Positions 1-9,382 are shown, counted from the stretch's first letter. The stretch: DNA of 64,000 bases from Roseivirga pacifica (GCF_900111145.1 NZ_FOIR01000001.1:1309501-1373500); one strand, 5' to 3'. Notes: generated by a model from the sequence alone, not told the origin. A program made the numbers and translations.

Positions 1-1213
1 TCATCACTATTGTTAGTAGTGTTCCTAGCGAAATACTTAAATAAACTCCATATAGCCCGAGTAGGTTAATAGATATTGCGGTCGTTAAAGCCATAATTAC
101 TAAACCATAAAGGGTTGTGCGGGCTAAAATATTAGAGTCCTTACTTTGAATATATGGGATGCCCAAGAATGTTGTGATTGCGAGTAGGATATTCGCTACG
201 GCCATTGCTGGAATGTATCGAAGTACTACGGTTAGGTCTGGAAAAAAATGAGGTAGAAACACCATGTATAGAAGCTGTAAGATGATTGTTCCTATACCTG
301 ATATGAGAACAAGCTTCTTTATTATTTTAAATAAAAAGGATGAATCTCTGCGGACTTCAGATGATTTTAAAAAGTGATCTTGCGTGGAAAAGTAATAATA
401 AAATGCTAACAAATAAATTGGACTTGCGAGCCGTTCAGTTATGGCGTAAATGCCATTTTCGTCATTTCCGAAAAAGTAGGCGATCACATACTTGTTTAAT
501 TGAATGACCAACATCCATCCAAGGCTATTTACTAATAGGGGGAAGGAGAATTTTATCAATGAAAACATCTGATCAAACCCTATTGTTGACGGTGACCAAA
601 TTCTCCGTTTAGTAATTGGGATTATTAATAAGACTGAGGCAAGAAGGTTGCCAAGGGTCATTGCGAATAAGACAAATCGAAGGTCTTTTTTAAATAGAAT
701 TAGGCCGACCAAGGCTATACTCGCGTATGTTAAGGCATTAAAAATTGAAGCAATTGCATATTTGTTGATCAAACCCAACCCTCTAATCACTTGCTGACAA
801 GCTCTGTAAATGATTAGAGACATTAAAAGAGAATATGCAGGAAGAAGTAAGGTTGAAGAATAGAAGAGGTTTGTAATTGGAAAAGTACCAATAATAAATA
901 TCAAAACTGCCATGAGAAAGGCTAGTCCGTTAGAATAGCCTTTTTTTTGTTCGAAACTGTTTGTGTCAGTTAACCATCTGTAAATAGCATCTGATATATG
1001 TAATGTAAATACTGGAGCTGCAATAATACACGAAGTCAGAATGAGATCATATTTTCCTGTATTTTCAAAACCCATATTTGATGCTATAATGGGGAAAGAA
1101 AATGCTGTTATAATCTTGCTTGTGTAGTCACCAAAGGCGTATCTTACTGCTGTCTTCTCAACACCTTTTTTTTGACTTAAGAATAAGACTGATCTTCTTA
1201 ATAGAGACCTCAT
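1..1213 (-). CDS. Polysaccharide flippase / Wzx-like multispanning membrane protein (partial)
   Basis: This open frame runs off the left edge; about 404 codons from the ATG are visible. The translation is very hydrophobic with repeated 20-residue membrane segments. It starts with a basic N-terminus (MRSLLRRSVLFL) and an early Phe/Gly-rich segment typical of the MATE-like polysaccharide export superfamily. By family, such proteins move undecaprenyl-linked oligosaccharide across the inner membrane. The start lies 4 bp from the divergent PIG-L-like gene, so the two must share regulatory DNA or be parts of larger transcripts. The glycosyltransferases next door support a role in surface polysaccharide (O-antigen or capsule). 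The superfamily is fairly certain; the substrate is unknown. Confidence 0.75.
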   Translation of the reverse strand, partial: MRSLLRRSVLFLSQKKGVEKTAVRYAFGDYTSKIITAFSFPIIASNMGFENTGKYDLILTSCIIAAPVFTLHISDAIYRWLTDTNSFEQKKGYSNGLAFLMAVLIFIIGTFPITNLFYSSTLLLPAYSLLMSLIIYRACQQVIRGLGLINKYAIASIFNALTYASIALVGLILFKKDLRFVLFAMTLGNLLASVLLIIPITKRRIWSPSTIGFDQMFSLIKFSFPLLVNSLGWMLVIQLNKYVIAYFFGNDENGIYAITERLASPIYLLAFYYYFSTQDHFLKSSEVRRDSSFLFKIIKKLVLISGIGTIILQLLYMVFLPHFFPDLTVVLRYIPAMAVANILLAITTFLGIPYIQSKDSNILARTTLYGLVIMALTTAISINLLGLYGVYLSISLGTLLTIVM

Positions 1214-1217
1214 AAAA

Positions 1218-1964
1218 ATGAAAACACTACTTTTTGTTGGTCACCCGGGCCATGAATTACTTGCTTATAAACTGTTAATAACCGAAAAGCCAGATGTAGT
1301 TTATTTAACCACAGGTTCAGGTAATAGAAATCAGTCAAGGCTTCATGAATCTATTGCGCTAGTTAACTCTTTAGGACTAAAAGCTTTATCCCCTTTTGAG
1401 CCATTTAGTGATAGGCAAATATATGACTTAATTCTTGAGGGTGACCATAAGCCTTTTTTAGTTTTACTCGATAGTTTAGAAGATTTGTGGCGGTCAGAAG
1501 GTTACGGACGTATTGTAGGAGACGCTTTGGAAGGGTTCAATCCATCTCATGACATATGCAGGTATTTGATAAATGGATTGGTGTCTCGTTTAACATCTAA
1601 GAATAAAGAAGTAGAGAACTATGATTTCCTTCAAGATGAGTTACATAAAGGTCAAGATTCAATAAATGAAAATAGTATTGTTTTTGATCTATCGGAGGAT
1701 GAAATGAGAGAAAAACTGAAAGCTTGTGTTGATTACGCAGAGTTAAAGTTTGAAGTAGATCGGTTTATGGATTCATTCGGATTGGATTTCTTTAGAAAAG
1801 AATGCTTTCGAAAAATAACAGACCTTACTAAGGTCAGTAACTGGGAAACTGAAGTACCGTTTTATGAGGAACACGGAAGAAGGCGAGTTAAAGAAGGAGT
1901 TTATAAAAGGCTCATTTCGTTTAATGAAAACATGAAGCCTCTCGCTCAGGCTTTATTACAGTAG
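1218..1964 (+). CDS. PIG-L-like protein with altered metal-site motif
   Basis: 248 aa, ATG start. The N-terminus (FVGHPGHELLAYK) followed by VVYLTTGSG and SRLHESIALVNSLG resembles the start of PIG-L/LmbE deacetylases, whose signature is HPDDE. Here the motif reads HPGHE (residues 9-13). A second possible ligand motif, NPSHD, lies near residue 108. PIG-L enzymes remove N-acetyl groups from amino sugars using zinc; both Asp residues of the signature are missing here, so activity is doubtful or altered. It sits in a polysaccharide cluster, directly before a glycosyltransferase that starts 3 bp after its stop. Family assignment is by motif only. Confidence 0.5.
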   Translation: MKTLLFVGHPGHELLAYKLLITEKPDVVYLTTGSGNRNQSRLHESIALVNSLGLKALSPFEPFSDRQIYDLILEGDHKPFLVLLDSLEDLWRSEGYGRIVGDALEGFNPSHDICRYLINGLVSRLTSKNKEVENYDFLQDELHKGQDSINENSIVFDLSEDEMREKLKACVDYAELKFEVDRFMDSFGLDFFRKECFRKITDLTKVSNWETEVPFYEEHGRRRVKEGVYKRLISFNENMKPLAQALLQ

Positions 1965-1967
1965 GCC

Positions 1968-3026
1968 TTGCAAATTCTCATAACAAATATTGAGATGGAT
2001 GCTTATAATGGCACCACGCTATATGTTAAGGACTTGGCGTTAGGCCTTGTGCGCAGAGGGGTCGGTGTCGAGGTGTTTACATTAAGGCTAGGAAAAGTGA
2101 GTAGGGAGATAGCCGATGCCGGAGTTGTTGTTACAACCAAACTTGCGGAGTTAAGTAGGCCAGATTTAATTCATGGGCATCAGAATATTGTCACCAGGTT
2201 AGCTTTAAACAAGTTCAAATTAACACCCTGTATTTCATGGATTCACGATAGACTCAGTCCATTAGATATTCCTCTATTCCATAAGAATATAGTTCAATAT
2301 GCGGCCGTAGACTATAACTGCGCTGAACGCTACATACAAGATTATTCAATTAGCTCTGCTGATATTAAAGTTGTTTATAATTGGGTGAATCTAGAGAGGT
2401 TTGAAAAAAAGAAGACTTGGAGTGCCACTTTAAACACGGCCCTAGTCTTTTCTAATTATGCCAATAATCACAACTATTTAAAATTGATTAAGCAGGCTTG
2501 TGAGATAAAAGGGGTGAACTTACAAGTAATTGGAAAAGGGGTTGGTAAAGAACACCCTAAACCCGAGCAACTAATTGGAGGTTTTGATTTGGTCTTTGGA
2601 AAGGCTAAGGCGGCAATGGAGTCAATGGCTGTTGGTTGTGCAGTAATAGTCTGTGATTTCACAGGGTTAGCAGGAATGGTTAAGCCTCAAAATTTTGACC
2701 ATTATAGAAAGTATAACTTTGGAATGAAGCTGATGACGAGGCTTACAACCGTAGAGACCCTTTGTGAAGAATTAGACAAGTTCTCAACTAGAGATTCACA
2801 AATAGTATGTGATAGAATAAGAGAGGATGCAAGTTTGGAAAAATCAATTGACTTATTGATTAATCTTTATCAAGATACAATTCTCAGGCATAAGCGTGGA
2901 TTAAGAAACAAATATTCTGCGAGTTTCAAGCATACTCTTTTAATTTGGAAGAAAACAATTCGCATTTGGCTTAGCATCTGGACTGAGTTAAACTATCCCA
3001 AAATTTATAAGGCCGTTAAGGGCTAG
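1968..3026 (+). CDS. Glycosyltransferase, GT4-like (GT-B fold)
   Basis: 352 aa using a TTG start 3 bp after the upstream stop; the residues from this TTG (MQILITNIEMDAYNGTTLYV) form the expected first strand and Gly-rich donor loop of GT-B enzymes, which favours this start. The middle contains VKVVYNWVN-like and later FGKAKAAMESMAVGCAVIV, matching the E-x7-E nucleotide-sugar region of GT4 (ALEAMACG-type motif). It would add a sugar to a lipid-linked glycan in the cytoplasm. The tightly packed downstream GT2 gene suggests one operon. Donor and acceptor cannot be read from the sequence. Confidence 0.75.
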   Translation: MQILITNIEMDAYNGTTLYVKDLALGLVRRGVGVEVFTLRLGKVSREIADAGVVVTTKLAELSRPDLIHGHQNIVTRLALNKFKLTPCISWIHDRLSPLDIPLFHKNIVQYAAVDYNCAERYIQDYSISSADIKVVYNWVNLERFEKKKTWSATLNTALVFSNYANNHNYLKLIKQACEIKGVNLQVIGKGVGKEHPKPEQLIGGFDLVFGKAKAAMESMAVGCAVIVCDFTGLAGMVKPQNFDHYRKYNFGMKLMTRLTTVETLCEELDKFSTRDSQIVCDRIREDASLEKSIDLLINLYQDTILRHKRGLRNKYSASFKHTLLIWKKTIRIWLSIWTELNYPKIYKAVKG

Positions 3027-3039
3027 AATTTTTCGTTTT

Positions 3040-3894
3040 ATGGATAAAACCAAGGCCGAAGTACTGACTATCTCTGTCGTTTTGTTTAAGAATGAACCCG
3101 CTCATATTACTCAGCTTTGTGCTTGTTTGAGTTCAGAGGATATTGATATGCAGGTTTATTTTATTGATAATTCTCCAGACAAAAGCTTGAACTTTATTGT
3201 GTCCAACTATTCTGATTTCAAATATATATGGGTAGGTGATAATATTGGCTTTGGCAAAGGACATAACATTATTTTGAATAAAGTAATGGACTTTGGAGCT
3301 ATACATCTTTGTTTAAATCCAGATGTGTATTTTGAGAAAGGCGTTTTGTCAAACCTCTTAAAGGTAATGCAGCGAAGGAGTGATGTGGGGCTGCTTTTAC
3401 CGAGGGTTTTAAATCCAGATAATTCCGATCAACCACTTTATAAATTGCTGCCAAACCCATTGCAGCTCATTTTGAGGAGGTTTATGCCCAAGCCGGCCAA
3501 AATAGTTTTTTCAAAATATATGTCGCGTTATGAATTAGCAGGCGTGAGCCCAGACCTTGTTTTTGAGGCTCCCTATCTTTCTGGTTGCTTTATGTTGCTT
3601 AGAAAGGATGCTTTGAAAGAAGTGGGTTGCTTTGATGAAAGGTTCTTCTTGTATTTCGAGGATGTTGATTTATCTAGAAGAATAAATGAAAAGTGGTCTA
3701 CTCTTTATTACGGAGAAGAATCAATCTACCATTTCTTTCAAAGAGGATCTTATGATAGCATTGACTTACTCATGCATCATATTAAATCAGCAATTAAGTA
3801 CTTTAATAAATATGGTTGGTTTTTCGATAAAAGGCGAATGGTAGTTAATAATAGCACAATAAATCAACTGAAATTATCTGAGACCATTAGATGA
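3040..3894 (+). CDS. Glycosyltransferase family 2, rhamnosyltransferase-like
   Basis: 284 aa. GT-A signatures are visible: an N-terminal strand TISVVLFKNE, the FIDNSPD segment, the GDNIGFGKGHN loop, and a DxD-type CLNPDVYF near residue 90. Later come LSGCFMLLRKDAL and FDERFFLYFEDVDLSRRI, the acceptor-side motif of WbbL/rhamnosyltransferase-like enzymes. It would transfer a sugar from an NDP donor during surface glycan assembly. It follows the GT4 gene by 13 bp in the same direction and ends 4 bp before a convergent methyltransferase. The GT2 call is firm; rhamnose specificity is only suggested by similarity. Confidence 0.82.
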   Translation: MDKTKAEVLTISVVLFKNEPAHITQLCACLSSEDIDMQVYFIDNSPDKSLNFIVSNYSDFKYIWVGDNIGFGKGHNIILNKVMDFGAIHLCLNPDVYFEKGVLSNLLKVMQRRSDVGLLLPRVLNPDNSDQPLYKLLPNPLQLILRRFMPKPAKIVFSKYMSRYELAGVSPDLVFEAPYLSGCFMLLRKDALKEVGCFDERFFLYFEDVDLSRRINEKWSTLYYGEESIYHFFQRGSYDSIDLLMHHIKSAIKYFNKYGWFFDKRRMVVNNSTINQLKLSETIR

Positions 3895-3898
3895 TAGG

Positions 3899-4633
3899 TT
3901 AGTTCTTCAAGGCATGGTAAAAGCGAAGTAATCTTTTGCTAAGTAGTGTTTTAACCTTTATTAGTGGAGCCTTAGATAAAACTATCCAGTATTGATTGTC
4001 AAAGGCAGTTTTATTTAAAAATGAGATATGTAAACCTCTATTTTTTGCTTGTCTCTTAATCCATTTCTTGTTGTGGTGTATACAACCGGGTTTTTCAGAT
4101 TTATGACTTGTGCCCACCCAGTCTGATCCCTTATAATCTTGCCATGGAAAAAAGGCAGGCAGATAGGAAACTAAAAAAACGGAGTTGTCTGTGCCCGTTT
4201 CTTTGAAGCCATCAAGCATTGTTGAAATGTCGAGTTTGCTACAATGAGTCCAGATTGAACCAGCTAAAAAGAAATCAAACTTCTTGTCGAACACTGTTAA
4301 ATCAAACTCGTCATTGAAATTGAATCGAGGTTTTTTTTCGATTTGTACACTCTTGCTGATCAATTGATCAAGTCCAAGTTGTACTCGCTTTTCTGACGGT
4401 TCTATGCCATAATAATTTTCTGGCTCTAAAAAGTTGATTAACCAATGGCCCGCTCTGAGAACACCGCAGCCAATTTCTAATATACTGGACTGTGGAAGAA
4501 GACCTAGCTCGAGTAGGGCTATAAACTGTGCTCGGCCCGATTCATCAAAATTTTCTGAAGGTATACCAAAAAAGCCCACTGACTGAGCCATGTTCATGCT
4601 TTTCTGCTCTAAGTTCATGCTCAAACTATTCAA
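3899..4633 (-). CDS. Class I SAM-dependent methyltransferase
   Basis: Up to 244 aa. Motif I of Rossmann methyltransferases is clear (SILEIGCGVLRAGHWL, about residues 55-70), followed by NYYGIEPSEKRVQLG for the SAM-ribose acidic residue. FDFFLAGSIWTH and VFLVSYLPAFFPW are motif II/III-like. The start is uncertain: Met residues occur at 1, 6, 13 and 15, and MAQSVGFFG at residue 15 (start near 4591) is equally possible. It reads towards the glycosyltransferases, so it may methylate a sugar or a small-molecule acceptor, but the target is unknown. A -7 promoter element lies at 4713-4720. Confidence 0.75.
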   Translation of the reverse strand: MNSLSMNLEQKSMNMAQSVGFFGIPSENFDESGRAQFIALLELGLLPQSSILEIGCGVLRAGHWLINFLEPENYYGIEPSEKRVQLGLDQLISKSVQIEKKPRFNFNDEFDLTVFDKKFDFFLAGSIWTHCSKLDISTMLDGFKETGTDNSVFLVSYLPAFFPWQDYKGSDWVGTSHKSEKPGCIHHNKKWIKRQAKNRGLHISFLNKTAFDNQYWIVLSKAPLIKVKTLLSKRLLRFYHALKN

Positions 4634-4712
4634 ATTTGTTGTAATTTTTCATTCAAGCGTTCTTCGCTTTTCTATCTCCTTCGCTAAACTCATTCCTTGC
4701 AAAATTAAGGTG

Positions 4713-4720
4713 CAAAGGTA
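4713..4720 (-). promoter_or_regulatory. Bacteroidetes-type -7 element for the methyltransferase gene
   Basis: On the minus strand the sequence reads TACCTTTG followed by CACC, matching the TAnnTTTG -7 consensus of the Bacteroidetes primary sigma factor. No good TTTG -33 box is seen 19-21 bp upstream. A start near 4708 would give a leader of about 75 nt. Confidence 0.45.
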
Positions 4721-4812
4721 CTTAAATTCGCGTTTCTCATTTTATCAATTCGAAATATTCCTAGATATTGAATTGTCTAACATCTTCATTTTTAAATACA
4801 CACCTATATTTC

Positions 4813-5664
4813 ATGCTAGAGCGAGCCATTGAGTTTTTAAAAACCATTCTTAATCAGGGAAACCTAGCGATTAATTTGGGGATCGTGATTGTTTGTTTGG
4901 CTAGCGAACTCATTGTTATTGGTTGGAAAAAATCTTCGTTTAAGGCGATTTTCGGAAAGGATAAGTCTGTAAAAACTGATTTGATAATGACAGCCTTGGC
5001 TGTTTTTAACCTTACCAACCTTATCTCTTTAATCTTGTCCTTTGGGCTATTCCAGGTGGTTTCGAAATTGATATTCGACAACACAAACCTGCAGTTGGCT
5101 CTGAAGATTGATAACCTGTACTTGCAATTTTTTATCCTTTACCTGATTAGTGACTTCAGCAACTATGTTGGGCATTGGATGATGCATAATGTAAAGCCGC
5201 TTTGGAGACTGCATGAATTTCACCATTCAGCTTCATCCTTCAGTGTAATGACTCGATATAGACTGCACTTTGTGGAGATAGCTGTAGGGAAACTCATTAA
5301 CGCTATACCTTATGCGGTTTTTGGCGCTCCCTTGCTTACATTTTTCATAATTACTTGGATTGAAGAGTTTCATCAGTTGTTTATTCACTCTAGGGTAAAA
5401 GCTAATTTTGGTTGGTTGGGAAGAAACTTGTTTATCTCTCCCGATGCACATAAGCTACATCATTCAGTTAGCAAACATCACTATGGTAGAAACTATGGGG
5501 TTACGTTGGTTATTTGGGATAGAATCTTTGGGACTTTTAAGTCTCCTGTTAATGAGACATTGGACTTAGGAATACCAGATAATCCTTATAATAAGAATGG
5601 CTTTTTAGGGGATGTATGGTATTCCATGAAAAAGGCCTACGCCAGTCTAATGAGGAAAAACTAG
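4813..5664 (+). CDS. Sterol desaturase / fatty acid hydroxylase family membrane protein
   Basis: About 283 aa from the ATG at 4813; a longer frame begins at 4768 but its extra residues look non-coding. The histidine clusters of the di-iron family are present in order: HWMMH, HEFHHS, HQLFIH and HKLHHS, between hydrophobic segments (LGIVIVCLASELIVIGW, LTNLISLILSFGLF, LQFFILYLISDF, FFIITWIEEF). Such enzymes use O2 and iron to hydroxylate or desaturate lipids in the membrane. The C-terminus (YGVTLVIWDRIFGTF) is characteristic of the family. It converges on the acyltransferase gene 5 bp away. The substrate (sterol, carotenoid or fatty acid) is unknown. Confidence 0.85.
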   Translation: MLERAIEFLKTILNQGNLAINLGIVIVCLASELIVIGWKKSSFKAIFGKDKSVKTDLIMTALAVFNLTNLISLILSFGLFQVVSKLIFDNTNLQLALKIDNLYLQFFILYLISDFSNYVGHWMMHNVKPLWRLHEFHHSASSFSVMTRYRLHFVEIAVGKLINAIPYAVFGAPLLTFFIITWIEEFHQLFIHSRVKANFGWLGRNLFISPDAHKLHHSVSKHHYGRNYGVTLVIWDRIFGTFKSPVNETLDLGIPDNPYNKNGFLGDVWYSMKKAYASLMRKN

Positions 5665-5669
5665 AGACT

Positions 5670-6536
5670 TTACTCCCCGGCTTTCCGCTTTCTTTTCCAC
5701 CTTTTATGCGACCATAACCAATAAACGGGGTCTCGTTTAATTTGCTCTTCTAGCGCTTTGGTGTGCATCTCTGTAATGGCACCATGAGGCAAATCTTTAG
5801 GGTTTTCGGTGAGTATTCTAATGGTCATTTCATAATGGCCGCGTTTCACCTTTTTTGTATCAGCAAATATTACCGGATAGTCTCTTTCCTTGGCGTATTT
5901 TTCGGCACCAAAGGCAACGGCCGTTTCTTGGTTCAAAAAGGTGGTCCAGTAAACTTTTTTAGCAATGGTAGGGGATTGGTCTACACCAAAAAAGATGGCA
6001 TATGGCGCTTTGTTTTTTTCAAAAAAACCTTCCCTAACGGCTTTTCTAGAAACTAGTACCATGCCTGTAACCCCGCGAGTTTCAAGCATCTTCTTCTCTA
6101 GCCACTTGTTTTTGAATTGATGATAAATGCCCAAGGTTTGGTGTTTAAACCAAGGGTTAATGCCTGTGGCAACATATTCCCAGTTGTTGTAATGACCACT
6201 AGCGACAATTAGACCTCTACCTTGTTCAAAAATGTGATCTACAATTTCTGGGTTCGTTACTTTTTGTCTTTCAGCAAGTTCTTCTTTGGTAATGGACTGC
6301 ATTTTTAAGCTTTCTACCATTACATCGCAAAAGTGACGGTAAAACTTCCTTCTGATATCTCGTATCTCTGCGTTCGATTTTTCAGGAAAGGAGTTGCGCA
6401 AGTTCTTGTTAACAATGCCCACACGATAGCGGAGTATTTTATAGAGTGTATAATAGAGAAAAGTAGACAGGGCGTAGGCCATTGCCCAAGGCAGGCGCGA
6501 TAGCGGGTAGATAATTAGGTAGTAAAAAAATCGCAT
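5670..6536 (-). CDS. Lysophospholipid / lipid A acyltransferase, LpxL-HtrB family
   Basis: About 288 aa from MRFFYYLIIYPLSRLPW at 6536; the frame opens at 6569, but the residues before this hydrophobic anchor look non-native. Family features: an N-terminal membrane anchor, NKNLRNSFPEKS, the H-x4-D/E-like catalytic segment SGHYNNWE (about residue 110), a GVDQSP motif, and YWLWSHKRWKRKRK at the C-terminus, typical of LpxL/LpxM. It would add a secondary acyl chain to lipid A or a related lipid at the inner membrane. It stands alone, convergent with the hydroxylase gene. The family is firm; the acyl chain is unknown. Confidence 0.87.
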   Translation of the reverse strand: MRFFYYLIIYPLSRLPWAMAYALSTFLYYTLYKILRYRVGIVNKNLRNSFPEKSNAEIRDIRRKFYRHFCDVMVESLKMQSITKEELAERQKVTNPEIVDHIFEQGRGLIVASGHYNNWEYVATGINPWFKHQTLGIYHQFKNKWLEKKMLETRGVTGMVLVSRKAVREGFFEKNKAPYAIFFGVDQSPTIAKKVYWTTFLNQETAVAFGAEKYAKERDYPVIFADTKKVKRGHYEMTIRILTENPKDLPHGAITEMHTKALEEQIKRDPVYWLWSHKRWKRKRKAGE

Positions 6537-6655
6537 GGTTCGGTTTATCTCAAAGCCTAAGGTAATCATTTGAATGGCTTAACCTTGTAGCTGTCGTTCA
6601 TTTTGCATTTTGATTTGTTTAACTTGAGGCTTTAATCACACAAAACCAGTAAGAT

Positions 6656-7273
6656 ATGAGTGTAGTACAGCTAAACTTTATTAACAAGTCGAATGAGGCT
6701 AGCAATAACGAGATTATAATTTTTCAGAAGAATCAGTTGGCGACTGATGGTTCCGCAGTAGCCTGGCGGGTAATTCAAAACTGTGGCATAGGCGATAATC
6801 ATCCATTCACCTTTTCCTCTGTATTTTCTGTGTCGGCAGTAGACAGTTACGGAAATTACACCCCGAGGCTTTCGGCAAGCATGGGGCAAGCTTTCGAAAT
6901 GGTATTGGCGAAATCGGGCGATGTATTGAGGTACAAAGGGGCTGCCTCGAGTTCTAATGAAGTAGAATTGGAGAACAACTTGTCGACAGGTGCCATTTCT
7001 GCAGAAATTTATCGAGATGGAAAACTTTGTGCTTCTCAAAGAAGTTTGGAACCATCTAGTAACGCCGCCTTTCAGTTCAATAGCCAAATTTATATAGGCG
7101 TAGGAACTCAAATTATGGAGGGGCAAAAGATTGATGCTGCCATAATGAGTAATATCAATACAGAGATTGACTTGTTTGGTATTGCCTCTGCCGACATAGT
7201 AATGACAGGTGGGGGAGTAGGACCAAATGCTACACCTTTTACTTTCACACTTGAAAATATAGTGAGTGCATAG
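6656..7273 (+). CDS. Conserved-type hypothetical protein, beta-rich, cytosolic
   Basis: 205 aa. I do not recognise a named family. It has no signal peptide or membrane segment. The sequence alternates short beta-like stretches (SVVQLNFINKS, NEIIIFQKN, DVLRYKGAAS, QIYIGVGTQI) with Gly/Asn/Ser turns, and ends in ADIVMTGGGVGPNATPFTFTLEN. The N-terminal LNFINKS...IIIFQKN segment resembles proteins with an immunoglobulin-like or pleated beta sandwich, but this is only an impression. It is a single gene followed by a clear terminator, so it is probably expressed alone. Confidence 0.6.
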   Translation: MSVVQLNFINKSNEASNNEIIIFQKNQLATDGSAVAWRVIQNCGIGDNHPFTFSSVFSVSAVDSYGNYTPRLSASMGQAFEMVLAKSGDVLRYKGAASSSNEVELENNLSTGAISAEIYRDGKLCASQRSLEPSSNAAFQFNSQIYIGVGTQIMEGQKIDAAIMSNINTEIDLFGIASADIVMTGGGVGPNATPFTFTLENIVSA

Positions 7274-7296
7274 TGCCATTTCGGCCAACGAATTTG

Positions 7297-7326
7297 AATG
7301 CCACACTGAAAGGTGCGGCATTTTTT
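7297..7326 (+). terminator. Rho-independent terminator after the 6656-7273 gene
   Basis: AATGCC and GGCATT pair around an inner CAC/GTG stem with one bulge on each side, followed by a T-run. It separates the unknown gene from the dnaK promoter. Confidence 0.8.
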
Positions 7327-7336
7327 ATTCCATTTC

Positions 7337-7386
7337 TGTCAATGTGTCACTCCGTGTCAGAAAATATCAATTGGCATAACCCTTGT
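7337..7386 (+). promoter_or_regulatory. Sigma54-like promoter with three upstream TGTCA repeats (dnaK)
   Basis: TGGCATAACCCTTGT at 7372-7386 fits the -24/-12 layout of sigma54 promoters (TGGCAC-N5-TTGC): GG is followed by exactly 10 bp and then G, with T instead of the usual C at -12. Just upstream, TGTCA occurs three times as direct repeats at 7337, 7345 and 7355, a plausible activator site. A start near 7397 gives a leader of about 35 nt before dnaK. No convincing TAnnTTTG element is seen. Confidence 0.5.
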
Positions 7387-7432
7387 TAAAAGCATGTCGA
7401 ATTTGAATCATAGAAAAGATTATAAATAGATC

Positions 7433-9358
7433 ATGGGAAAAATTATTGGCATTGACTTAGGTACTACCAACTCATGTGTTTCGGTAATGGAAGGTAATGA
7501 GCCTGTCGTTATCCCAAATAGCGAAGGTCGTAGAACTACTCCATCTATCGTAGCATTTTTAGATAATGGTAACGGAGAGAGAAAAGTAGGTGACCCTGCA
7601 AAGCGTCAGGCAATCACTAACCCACAGAACACTATTAGTTCTGTGAAAAGATTTATGGGTAAGAAATTTACCAACGTTTCTGAGGAAATGAGAGGTATTT
7701 CTTATCAAGTAGAAAAAGGTAATAATGACACTGTTCGCGTAAAAATTGGCGACAGAAACTATACGCCTCAGGAGCTTTCAGCAATGATTCTTCAGAAAAT
7801 GAAGTCTACTGCTGAGGATTATTTGGGCACAGAAGTAAGCGAAGCAGTAATTACTGTACCGGCTTACTTTAACGATGCGGAACGTCAGGCAACAAAAGAA
7901 GCCGGACAAATTGCAGGTCTTGAAGTAAAAAGAATTATCAACGAGCCTACTGCAGCTGCTTTGGCTTACGGTCTTGATAAAAAAGATACTGACCAAAAAA
8001 TCGCTGTGTATGACCTTGGTGGTGGTACTTTCGATATCTCAATTCTTGAATTGGGTGATGGTGTATTCGAAGTAAAGTCTACTAACGGTGATGTGCACCT
8101 TGGTGGTGACGACTTTGACCAAGTAATCATCGATTGGTTGGCTGAAGAATTCCAGAAAGACGAAGGATTGGATTTGAGAAAAGATCCAATGGCGCTTCAG
8201 CGTTTGAAAGAAGCTGCTGAAAAAGCTAAAATTGAGCTTTCTTCTTCAACTTCTACCGAAATCAACTTGCCATACATTATGCCGGTTGATGGTGTGCCAA
8301 AGCACTTGGTAAGAACGCTTTCAAGAGCAAAATTCGAATCGCTTGCAGATAACCTAGTACGCAGGTCTATGGAGCCAGTTAAAAAGGCCCTTTCTGATGC
8401 TGGTTATTCAACTTCAGATATTGATGAAGTGATCTTGGTAGGTGGTTCTACTCGTATTCCTAAAATTCAGGAAGAAGTAGAGTCTTTCTTCGGAAAGAAA
8501 CCTTCCAAAGGTGTTAACCCTGATGAAGTAGTTGCAATTGGTGCGGCTATTCAAGGTGGTGTGTTAACTGGTGAGGTTAAAGATGTGTTGCTGCTAGACG
8601 TTACGCCACTTTCATTGGGTATCGAAACTATGGGCGGTGTGTTCACTAAGTTGATTGAGTCAAACACTACTATTCCGGCTAAAAAGTCAGAGGTGTTCTC
8701 AACAGCTGCCGACAATCAGCCTTCAGTAGAAATTCACGTATTGCAGGGTGAGCGTCCAATGGCTAAGGATAACAGAACCATCGGTCGTTTCCACTTAAGC
8801 GATATTCCACCAGCACCAAGAGGTGTGCCTCAAATTGAAGTAACATTCGATATCGATGCAAACGGTATTATGAATGTTTCTGCAAAAGATAAAGGAACTG
8901 GTAAAGAGCAAAACATCAGAATCGAGGCTTCTTCTGGGTTGACAGATGAGGAAATCGAAAAGATGAAGCAGGAAGCTGAGGCGAACGCTGATGCGGATAA
9001 GAAAGAGAAGGAGAAAGTAGAGAAGTTGAACACTGCTGACTCATTGATTTTTCAAACTGAAAAGCAATTGAAAGAGTACGGTGAGAAGCTTTCAGAGGGT
9101 AACAAAAAGCCAATTGAAGATGCTTTGGCTCACTTGAAGGAAGTTCACCAGAAACAAGATTTGGATGCTATCGACCCTGCGGTTGAAGCATTGAACAAAG
9201 CTTGGGAAGGTGCTGCTCAGGAAATGTACGCTGCACAAGGCGGTGCCGAAGGTGCTCAACCTGGCGCTGATGCAAACGCTGGTGGTGCTGATGCCGGAAG
9301 CGAAAATGCTGGCGGTGCTGACGATGTTTCAGACGTAGAATACGAAGAGGTGAAATAA
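7433..9358 (+). CDS. dnaK: Molecular chaperone DnaK (Hsp70)
   Basis: 641 aa, full length. The N-terminal phosphate-binding motif [15 protein letters not shown], the ATPase segments [15 protein letters not shown] and [14 protein letters not shown], the linker [13 protein letters not shown] and the substrate-binding domain with a Gly/Ala-rich tail ending DVEYEEVK are all present. DnaK folds and protects proteins in the cytoplasm together with DnaJ and GrpE, which are not in this window. Codon use is strongly biased (GGT, GCT, AAC, TTC), as expected for an abundant protein. It is monocistronic: a terminator lies on each side. Regulation probably acts through the TGTCA/sigma54-like region. Confidence 0.98.
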   Translation: MGKIIGIDLGTTNSCVSVMEGNEPVVIPNSEGRRTTPSIVAFLDNGNGERKVGDPAKRQAITNPQNTISSVKRFMGKKFTNVSEEMRGISYQVEKGNNDTVRVKIGDRNYTPQELSAMILQKMKSTAEDYLGTEVSEAVITVPAYFNDAERQATKEAGQIAGLEVKRIINEPTAAALAYGLDKKDTDQKIAVYDLGGGTFDISILELGDGVFEVKSTNGDVHLGGDDFDQVIIDWLAEEFQKDEGLDLRKDPMALQRLKEAAEKAKIELSSSTSTEINLPYIMPVDGVPKHLVRTLSRAKFESLADNLVRRSMEPVKKALSDAGYSTSDIDEVILVGGSTRIPKIQEEVESFFGKKPSKGVNPDEVVAIGAAIQGGVLTGEVKDVLLLDVTPLSLGIETMGGVFTKLIESNTTIPAKKSEVFSTAADNQPSVEIHVLQGERPMAKDNRTIGRFHLSDIPPAPRGVPQIEVTFDIDANGIMNVSAKDKGTGKEQNIRIEASSGLTDEEIEKMKQEAEANADADKKEKEKVEKLNTADSLIFQTEKQLKEYGEKLSEGNKKPIEDALAHLKEVHQKQDLDAIDPAVEALNKAWEGAAQEMYAAQGGAEGAQPGADANAGGADAGSENAGGADDVSDVEYEEVK

Positions 9359-9382
9359 GCTCTGAGTAATTGAAATAAATTG

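Noticed and set aside
6671-7321. 216-aa minus-strand ORF opposite the 6656-7273 gene
   Set aside because: Composition is Cys/His/Ser/Tyr rich and it runs through the plus-strand terminator; the plus-strand frame is protein-like.
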